64,000 nucleotides of DNA, taken from NCBI RefSeq assembly GCF_039928515.1, contig NZ_JBDSSZ010000278.1. One strand, 5' to 3'. Within the stretch, counting starts at the first letter, position 1; each line of letters begins with the position of its first letter. The translations under genes and the position numbers were made by a program. Source of the stretch: Capsulimonas sp039928515 (GTDB taxonomy: Bacteria > Armatimonadota > Armatimonadia > Armatimonadales > Capsulimonadaceae). A model generated the notes under the pieces. The model was not told the DNA's origin. It saw only the letters and a list, made by a program, of their open reading frames with translations, and did not search any database. Below are positions 58,727 through 64,000 of the stretch, piece after piece.

Positions 58727-59005
58727 CTATTTCTTTCCGGTTGGCGAACGTGTCGCGGAGAGTTTTCGGGCATTGTCCAGCTGGTTCTGGATCGCTGACT
58801 GGCGCGCAGCTTCGGCCTGAGCACGCATTTCGGGCGGCATCGAGTCGGGAAGCGCTCCCTGCTGCACCGTACCGGCGGTTGCCGGTACGGCCTCGGGAGA
58901 GATCCGCGGCGGCGGCGCTCCCGCCTGCTGACGACTGCATCCCGCGGTAAACGCGATAACAGCCAAAGACATCGTGGCGAGAGAACCTGTTCTCAGTTTC
59001 ATCAT
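58727..59005 (-). CDS. Small Pro/Ala/Gln-rich lipoprotein
   Basis: 92 aa starting MMKLRTGSLATMSLAVIAFT; TGAGGATC upstream. Lipobox FTAGC, then a polar tail rich in Ala, Pro and Gln ending KKs. It starts 17 bp after the pseudopilin E stop, without a hairpin between. It is the third copy of the pseudopilin-lipoprotein arrangement in the window. Confidence 0.75.
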   Translation of the reverse strand: MMKLRTGSLATMSLAVIAFTAGCSRQQAGAPPPRISPEAVPATAGTVQQGALPDSMPPEMRAQAEAARQSAIQNQLDNARKLSATRSPTGKK

Positions 59006-59022
59006 CTTCAGATCCTCAACGA

Positions 59023-59808
59023 CTAGCCGAAGCTGTTGTCGTCGGTTTGCGCGTTGTAGACATTGTGTCCGTAGTCGAGGCGCCCCTTCGAGATCGCCTT
59101 CACATGACCGTCCAGGAATGGGAAATTCGAGACGCCGTTGTGGCGATACCGTGGAAACTGCGAACATCGCTGCCAGTTCCAGTTGACTCCCGGACCGGTC
59201 TCGTCACAGTCGCGGCTGTTCGCCACATCTGGCGTCGTAGTGTTCTCGATGTTGGCCCAGTCGATGTTGTTAGACGCCCAGAACCAGACGTGCGTGTCGA
59301 ACATGAACTCCATGCCGTCGTAGACCGCTTGGTCGCCTACCTCTTCCGCCATGATGTGGGTTGAGGGCGAGTCGACTGCAGCCGTTGTCACGGCGTGGAA
59401 CGGCGAGTTGGGCCAGAAGTTAGGGAACAGGTCGCCGCGCATGGAGTAGGACTGGTAGAGGGGCAGTTTGCTGGACGGACATGTGAACACGCCCCCGCCA
59501 TAACCCACGCCAAAGGCTGTGGATTGCACAGCCCCGTTCTTAATGTAAGGCTGAATTTCCTTCGTCCAGCTGCAATTTTCTTCGCCGTACATTTGGCCGC
59601 CAGGGTATGTCTCATCATTGTCCTGGTTGTACTGCAATACGCCTAATACGATCTGCTTTTCGTTGGACAGACACGTGATCTGCCTTGCTTTCTCCCGAGC
59701 TTTGGCGAATACGGGGAAGAGAATTGCAGCGAGTATAGCTATTATCGCTATAACAACAAGTAGTTCAATAAGAGTGAAAGCGAAATACGATGTTCTTGGG
59801 CGATGCAT
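59023..59808 (-). CDS. DUF1559 / H-X9-DG pseudopilin E
   Basis: 261 aa from MHRPRTSYFAFTLIELLVVI; CCAGGAGAC precedes 59808, and the ATG at 59844 is rejected. The residue before FTLIE is Ala instead of Gly, unusual for prepilin peptidase sites. AREKARQITCLSNEKQIVLG and RYRHNGVSNFPFLDGHVKAI (H-X9-DG) are present. First gene of the run pseudopilin, lipoprotein, GH5-ricin, esterase, GH59, behind a near-consensus promoter. Confidence 0.9.
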   Translation of the reverse strand: MHRPRTSYFAFTLIELLVVIAIIAILAAILFPVFAKAREKARQITCLSNEKQIVLGVLQYNQDNDETYPGGQMYGEENCSWTKEIQPYIKNGAVQSTAFGVGYGGGVFTCPSSKLPLYQSYSMRGDLFPNFWPNSPFHAVTTAAVDSPSTHIMAEEVGDQAVYDGMEFMFDTHVWFWASNNIDWANIENTTTPDVANSRDCDETGPGVNWNWQRCSQFPRYRHNGVSNFPFLDGHVKAISKGRLDYGHNVYNAQTDDNSFG

Positions 59809-59827
59809 GTAAAAGTCTCCTGGATCT

Positions 59828-59857
59828 GTTACTTTATCGTACACAGACTAAAGTAAC
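59828..59857. other. Leader hairpin upstream of pseudopilin E
   Basis: GTTACTTTA (59828-59836) pairs with TAAAGTAAC (59849-59857), 12-nt loop, in the ~150-nt leader. It may be an operator or an mRNA hairpin. Confidence 0.45.
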
Positions 59858-59999
59858 GGCAATACTTGTATACAGAGAATTGCCTGCGGCGTTATGCCAA
59901 TGGTAAGCGTGTTCGTCTTAGGATCGGCAGTGGTTACTTGTGACTGCTCCAGCCAGTCGCACCTGCTCTCAATGGTATAACGGATTTATCTCACGAGCC

Positions 60000-60028
60000 A
60001 GTCTATCACAGCATAACCCGTTTGTCAA
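60000..60028 (-). promoter_or_regulatory. Promoter of the pseudopilin E operon
   Basis: Minus strand: TTGACA (60028-60023), 17-bp spacer, TAGACT (60005-60000). CGTTATRCCA-like sequences occur in opposite orientations near 59893 and 59982 and may be regulator half-sites. No classical LacI palindrome is clear. Confidence 0.7.
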
Positions 60029-60187
60029 GGACAAATTCTACGTATTTGGCTTGTTTATCGGGAAATAATCAGAATTATTATAAAGGATAACAAGGCGCGT
60101 GTTCCAAAATGGATATAGAATTTTCCTTTGTGGATATATTCTGTCTCCAGAATGCAACGGATAGCGGCAACGCATTGCTGTGGGTAA

Positions 60188-61561
60188 TTACGACGGAGTA
60201 AGGACTCTGGCTGTGGAATTACGCACCACAAGCGAGCAGGGAACTACGGCGCTCTGTGCAGTGGGGGACTTTCCCTCGATGAGTTGCATCAGCAACTCTG
60301 TCCCGATTTCGGCGATCCGATAGAAATCCTGATGGATAGTGGTGATCCCTCCTGGAACCGAGAGCGCTGCCGCATTGTCGTCGAAGCCTGTAATGGCAAG
60401 ATCTTGTGGAACGCGTACGCCCAGCGTCGCAAGATAGCGGATCGCCCACGCCGCCCAGGCGTCGTCGCCAAGCATCAATGCGGTAGGAGCGTCGCGCATC
60501 TTTAGGATGCGCTGAATTGCCGCCTGGTATGCGCTTGTGTCCATATGCATCCAGTTCTTGGTAATGGCTGCACTGGTGATCACGAGATGAGGATCCCACG
60601 GAATGCCGGCCGACACGATCCCTAGGCGATAGCCCTTGATGCGCTCCTGATAGTCCGACTGATTTGATGGTCCCAGGTACGCGATCCGGCGGTGTCCATG
60701 AGCCGCCAGATGTTCGACGAGTATTCGGAATCCGTTCACGTTGTCGACCGCCACCGAGCCGATCCCTGGCGGCGTCCTATTTGAGAGAAGGACGGTGGTG
60801 GGAAAACCGACTTCCGCGAGCATCTTTAGCTGCGGTTCGTCAATCGAAGGCGCCGCCCAGATCAGGCCGTCAATGTGCCCATCGAGAAACTGCAGCGCGG
60901 ACATCCGGTTCCCGATGTCGGTATAGACGAGCAGATTGTAGCGGTGACTATAGGCGGCATTGTTGATCCCGGCAAGCAGAGCGGGGGTCGGGTTCTCGCC
61001 GAGATTTTTGTTCAAGTCGTGGAGGCCGAACGTTACGACTCCGAGAATATAAGTCCGGCGCTGCCGGATCGCGCGCACCAGCGAGTTAGGCGTAAAGCGC
61101 AATTCGCTCATGGATGCCGCGATGCGGTCGCGCGTCTCATCCGCCATTCGGCCCTTATTGTTGAGATAATTCGATATTGTGGAAATGGACACGCCGGCGT
61201 GTTCCGCCACGTCCACAATGGTCATGCGCCGCTTTGATGAGGCGATCGGCATACGGGGCGGTTCCGGTGCAGGCGGCGGCGAATTCACGCCCGCGTCCTG
61301 CTTGGCCGCGCGGATCCACTTGGTCAGCGTGTGTGGACTGAGTTCGAGCTGCCGCGCGACGTCACGCGGGGTGACGCCGCCCTCGTAGAGCTCAAGCGCG
61401 CTGCGCCGTATATCAGCAGTGTGGGTATGTCTGGTCGCCGTGGGGATATAGCGACGGTTGCAGTGCATGCACTTGTAACGCTGCGCCCCGAGGTGGGCGC
61501 CAGCTTTTACCTGGCGGTTGCCCTTATCGCAAAATGGACATGAGATCTCTTGGTCGGTCAT
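60188..61561 (-). CDS. LacI-family regulator with N-terminal zinc ribbon and extra HTH (LacI-E)
   Basis: 457 aa from MTDQEISCPFCDKGNRQVKA. Residues ~8-35 form a zinc ribbon (CPFC...CMHC). Residues ~45-90 are a transposase-like helix-turn-helix (RRSALELYEGGVTPRDVARQ, LSPHTLTKWI). A Pro-rich linker leads to a standard LacI domain (TIVDVAEHAGVSISTISNYL) and effector domain (IDGLIWAAPSID, HGHRRIAYLGPS, PTALMLGDDAWAAWAI). The zinc-ribbon/HTH pair resembles the InsA-like part of IS1-type transposases. The start is uncertain because GGAGG lies 17 nt upstream. It probably regulates the GH5-esterase-GH59 run. Confidence 0.85.
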   Translation of the reverse strand: MTDQEISCPFCDKGNRQVKAGAHLGAQRYKCMHCNRRYIPTATRHTHTADIRRSALELYEGGVTPRDVARQLELSPHTLTKWIRAAKQDAGVNSPPPAPEPPRMPIASSKRRMTIVDVAEHAGVSISTISNYLNNKGRMADETRDRIAASMSELRFTPNSLVRAIRQRRTYILGVVTFGLHDLNKNLGENPTPALLAGINNAAYSHRYNLLVYTDIGNRMSALQFLDGHIDGLIWAAPSIDEPQLKMLAEVGFPTTVLLSNRTPPGIGSVAVDNVNGFRILVEHLAAHGHRRIAYLGPSNQSDYQERIKGYRLGIVSAGIPWDPHLVITSAAITKNWMHMDTSAYQAAIQRILKMRDAPTALMLGDDAWAAWAIRYLATLGVRVPQDLAITGFDDNAAALSVPGGITTIHQDFYRIAEIGTELLMQLIEGKSPTAQSAVVPCSLVVRNSTARVLTPS

Positions 61562-61979
61562 CCTGCGATCATTATAGCCTCCAGATTTAAGTTCCAAGCA
61601 AAAGCACACTTCATTTTACACTCCCGTAAGTGATCAAGAGCGTAGTTTCGTCGGCAACCGTTTCTGTCCCATACCCTGATGAGAATGGTAGCCTGCCTTC
61701 GATAAATTATGCGGTTAGTTCCGCTATTTTGGCGAATGTCTTCGCTTCACGCCTCGAGGTGCGCACCATTGGCATCGCCTGATGTTTCCGTACCTCGTGT
61801 TTCGGTCTTCTTCGTCACTTGGTTTCTCCGTTCTGTTCACATGGATTCAAGCCGCAGGCTTTAATCTATCCTTAACCCGGATTGAAACCCCAGCTCTAAC
61901 TGAACAAATGAGGAGAGCTATTGGCAATGGCGACTTAAATCCTCACGGTGCTGTGACGAGTGAATGGAACTTAATGATG

Positions 61980-62070
61980 AGCACCCCTTTTACCCTGCGA
62001 AGCAGCTTGTTGGGAAAAAGGGGGAGACGAGCATAAGCGAGTGGGGGAATAGGGACGAACGGGGAATAGG
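61980..62070. repeat. Dispersed repeat, right copy (inverted)
   Basis: 61980-62020 is the reverse complement of 52879-52919 with one mismatch; 62044-62056 matches the second block of the left copy. The rest of the 61562-62072 gap has no supportable gene; the 84-codon frame at 61782-62036 has no ribosome site and overlaps the repeat. Confidence 0.8.
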
Positions 62071-62072
62071 TC

Positions 62073-63119
62073 TTACCCCAGCGTAACCCCGTCCCCAACA
62101 ATCGCTTCGCCCAGCTTCACGGCCTTTTCCCCAGCCGCCTCAAAGTACGCGATCGCCGCGTCGGCGTCTTCCGCCGGAACGACTAAGACAAAACCAATTC
62201 CCATGTTGAACACGCGGTGCATCTCGTAGTTCGAAACGCCGCCGAGCTTTTCGATCAGGGCGAAGATTGGCGGGACGGTCCATGTGCTGCGGTCGATGTG
62301 GACGCCGACGCCGGCGGGGAGCACGCGCGGGATGTTGTCCAGGAAGCCGCCGCCGGTGATGTGCGCCATGGCGTGCACACGGTTCGTCTCCAGGTAGGAG
62401 AGGACCGGTGGGGCGTAGCATCGGTGGGGCGCTAAGAGGACATCGGCCAAGGTGGCTCCGTCTAGTTCCGTCAGGGGCTCTTCAAGCGGCAATTGGCCGT
62501 CGTGTAAGAGGGCCTGGCGGGCGAGTGAGTAGCCGTTGGTGTGCAGGCCGTCGGAGGCGAGGCCGATGAGGACGTCGCCAGGGGCGACTTGGGAACCGTC
62601 GACAATCTTCGCGCGCTCCACCAAGCCGACAATGCTGCCGGCGAGGTCGTATTCACCGTCGCCGTACAGGCCGGGCATCTCGGCGGTCTCGCCGCCGATC
62701 AGGGCGCAGCCTGCGGCCTGGCAGCCGTCTGAGAGGCCCTTGACCACGGCTTCCGCGACGTGGGGCTGGAGCTTGCCGGTCCCGAAATAATCTAGGAAGA
62801 ATAGGGGACGGGCGCCCTGCACGAGAATATCGTTGATGCAGTGGTTGACGAGGTCACGGCCGATGGTGTCGTGCCGGTTGGTCGCAAAGGCGATCTTGAG
62901 CTTGGTGCCGACGCCGTCGATGCTGGAGACCAGTACGGGGTCCTGCAATGCGCCCAGCGACGACAGCGCGAACATGCCGCCAAAGCTGCCGACGCCGGTC
63001 AGCACGCCCGGCGTCAGCGTCTTTTTAATATGCGCCTTCATCCGGTCCACGGCGTCCGTCGCCGCATCGATATCCACACCCGCCCGCGCGTAAGCGCTCT
63101 GCTCTTTAACTTCACTCAT
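62073..63119 (-). CDS. purM: Phosphoribosylformylglycinamidine cyclo-ligase
   Basis: 348 aa. Catalyses closure of the imidazole ring to give AIR in purine synthesis, using ATP. Family features: YARAGVDIDAATDAVDRMKA, GVGSFGGMFAL, VSSIDGVGTKLKIAF, HDTIGRDLVNHCINDILVQG, IGGETAEMPGLY, GLASDGLHTNGYSLAR and HITGGGFLDNIPRVLP. Full length. Only about seven bases separate the -10 from the ATG. No other pur gene is adjacent. Confidence 0.97.
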   Translation of the reverse strand: MSEVKEQSAYARAGVDIDAATDAVDRMKAHIKKTLTPGVLTGVGSFGGMFALSSLGALQDPVLVSSIDGVGTKLKIAFATNRHDTIGRDLVNHCINDILVQGARPLFFLDYFGTGKLQPHVAEAVVKGLSDGCQAAGCALIGGETAEMPGLYGDGEYDLAGSIVGLVERAKIVDGSQVAPGDVLIGLASDGLHTNGYSLARQALLHDGQLPLEEPLTELDGATLADVLLAPHRCYAPPVLSYLETNRVHAMAHITGGGFLDNIPRVLPAGVGVHIDRSTWTVPPIFALIEKLGGVSNYEMHRVFNMGIGFVLVVPAEDADAAIAYFEAAGEKAVKLGEAIVGDGVTLG

Positions 63120-63126
63120 GGCCTGT

Positions 63127-63132
63127 ATTATA
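63127..63132 (-). promoter_or_regulatory. -10 element just upstream of purM
   Basis: TATAAT on the minus strand with TG before it (TGCTATAAT, extended -10), 7 bp before the ATG. No good -35 at 17 bp. A start site here would give an almost leaderless mRNA. Confidence 0.5.
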
Positions 63133-63191
63133 GCACAGCCAGCCGCAACAACGCGTACCGCGGCGGGGTGGGGATCGTAGGGTTCCGCTCG

Positions 63192-64000
63192 TTACTCTCC
63201 GTTGACCGAAGCCGTGATCTCTTTGATAAAGACGGTCTCGGCGGGACGATATGGAGCCCCATAGGTGTGGAAGACCTCATGGAACCAGATCGCCGGATCT
63301 CGATCGGTGTAGGGATGCTGCCATGAGTCCCAGGGCAGGAAGGTCTGGGTTTTGCCCGCGACCAGGCCCCAGTTCATCGCGCCGACGCGGTATTGTTTCG
63401 CGATTGGCAATGATCCCTGGAAGGTGCTGTTCGCGCCGCGCGCCATATACTCGGTGCAGAGAATGGGCCGATTGAAGCGCTGAAGCGACTTTATGCACCG
63501 TTCGAAGTCTTCGCCGGAGCCGTAATTATGGAAGGTGACCACATCGGATTCACTGAGCTGAAGCTTTTCCATGGCCCCGATCGTATCCGGGTTGGACCAA
63601 TCGCCCTTCCAAACGCCGCTGGTCAGCGGTTGATCGGGCTTCGCCTCGCGCGCCCACTCAAAGACCTGCGGCAGCAGGGCGGTGATTAGCTCGACTTTGT
63701 TCTTGGGCTCCTTCGGGCCGTAGCTGGCGTCATTGCCGTTGTCGGGTTCGTTCCAGACATCCCAGCCCAGGACCCGGCGATCGTGAGCGAAGGCTCCGAC
63801 GACGCCCGTCACATAGGCGTGAAGTTTGGGATACTGTGTTGTGTCCCGCAGTTCATCCGCGCCGGGGCTCTGCACCCAGCCGGAATTATGCACGCCGGGG
63901 ACGGGATCGTGCTGCTTGCCGAGCTTGGGGTTTGGGTCCCAGCAGGAATCAAAGAGCACGAACAGCGGTTTGATCTTATGCTTGTCCGCGATCTTGAGGA
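63192..64000 (-). CDS. Cellulase-family (clan GH-A) glycosidase, N-terminus outside window
   Basis: At least 269 aa; the frame is open to the window edge (LKIADKHKIKPLFVLFDS before the apparent start). WDVWNEPDNG carries the acid/base Glu and ILCTEYMARG the nucleophile Glu of a GH5/GH-A barrel. LTSGVWKGDWS, VVTFHNYG and AMNWGLVAGKTQTF are common in enzymes annotated as cellulase or beta-mannanase/xylanase-like. Specificity not determinable. Confidence 0.8.
   Translation of the reverse strand, partial: LKIADKHKIKPLFVLFDSCWDPNPKLGKQHDPVPGVHNSGWVQSPGADELRDTTQYPKLHAYVTGVVGAFAHDRRVLGWDVWNEPDNGNDASYGPKEPKNKVELITALLPQVFEWAREAKPDQPLTSGVWKGDWSNPDTIGAMEKLQLSESDVVTFHNYGSGEDFERCIKSLQRFNRPILCTEYMARGANSTFQGSLPIAKQYRVGAMNWGLVAGKTQTFLPWDSWQHPYTDRDPAIWFHEVFHTYGAPYRPAETVFIKEITASVNGE

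Noticed and set aside
61782..62036. 84-codon plus-strand ORF before purM
   Set aside because: No ribosome site, overlaps the dispersed repeat, and no recognisable protein features.

Overview
The window is a chromosomal stretch of a GC-rich, sugar-degrading bacterium. Five paralogous DUF1559 (H-X9-DG type) pseudopilins with nearly identical N-termini, many secreted glycoside hydrolases and several LacI-family regulators suggest Armatimonadota, possibly a Capsulimonas relative. That assignment is inference from gene content; no rRNA is present.

Layout. 0-2.4 kb: radical-SAM pair (STM4012 end, STM4011) convergent with a leucine-rich-repeat/DUF6745 gene and its small partner. 2.5-4.3 kb: a CMD-family protein and a spherulin-4-like hydrolase behind a strong promoter with a 32-bp perfect palindrome. 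4.3-13.4 kb: a partly duplicated galactoside locus (LacI-A, pseudopilin A, GH27, pseudopilin B, LacI-B, GH43, GH27). 13.4-23.5 kb: a starch/maltodextrin locus: a minus-strand run of pseudopilin C, lipoprotein, GH13 amylase, MFS sugar transporter and pullulanase, then LacI-C and a second secreted GH13, tied together by CCCA-N6-TGGG operators. 23.5-30.9 kb: a SARP/AfsR-like regulator, a globin and small secreted or membrane proteins linked by 11-bp-phased TCACG repeats. 30.9-34.6 kb: GH5 and LacI-D divergent from pseudopilin D and a lipoprotein. 34.7-38.1 kb: short accessory genes (VOC, REC-like, DUF4375, barstar). 38.1-52.8 kb: a 1117-aa secreted protein, transporters, SDR, RsbW-like ATPase, a broken GspE/PilB, a ring-cleaving dioxygenase-like protein, tRNA-Val(GAC), an NRAMP-like transporter and a response regulator. 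52.8-62.1 kb: a segment bounded by an inverted 41-bp repeat, holding GH59, esterase, GH5-ricin, lipoprotein, pseudopilin E and a zinc-ribbon LacI fusion. The window ends with purM and a partial cellulase-family glycosidase.

How the genes work together. Each sugar locus pairs secreted hydrolases with its own LacI regulator and its own pseudopilin. Three pseudopilins are followed directly by a small Ala/Gln/Pro-rich lipoprotein gene. Most of these promoters are close to the sigma-70 consensus (TTGACA, 17-bp spacer) with a LacI-type palindrome just downstream, as expected for strong promoters held off by repressors. The second regulatory theme is the SARP-like set at 23.5-30.3 kb: three promoters carry 11-bp-spaced TCACG repeats at the same distance from the -10, and one lies upstream of the globin and regulator genes.
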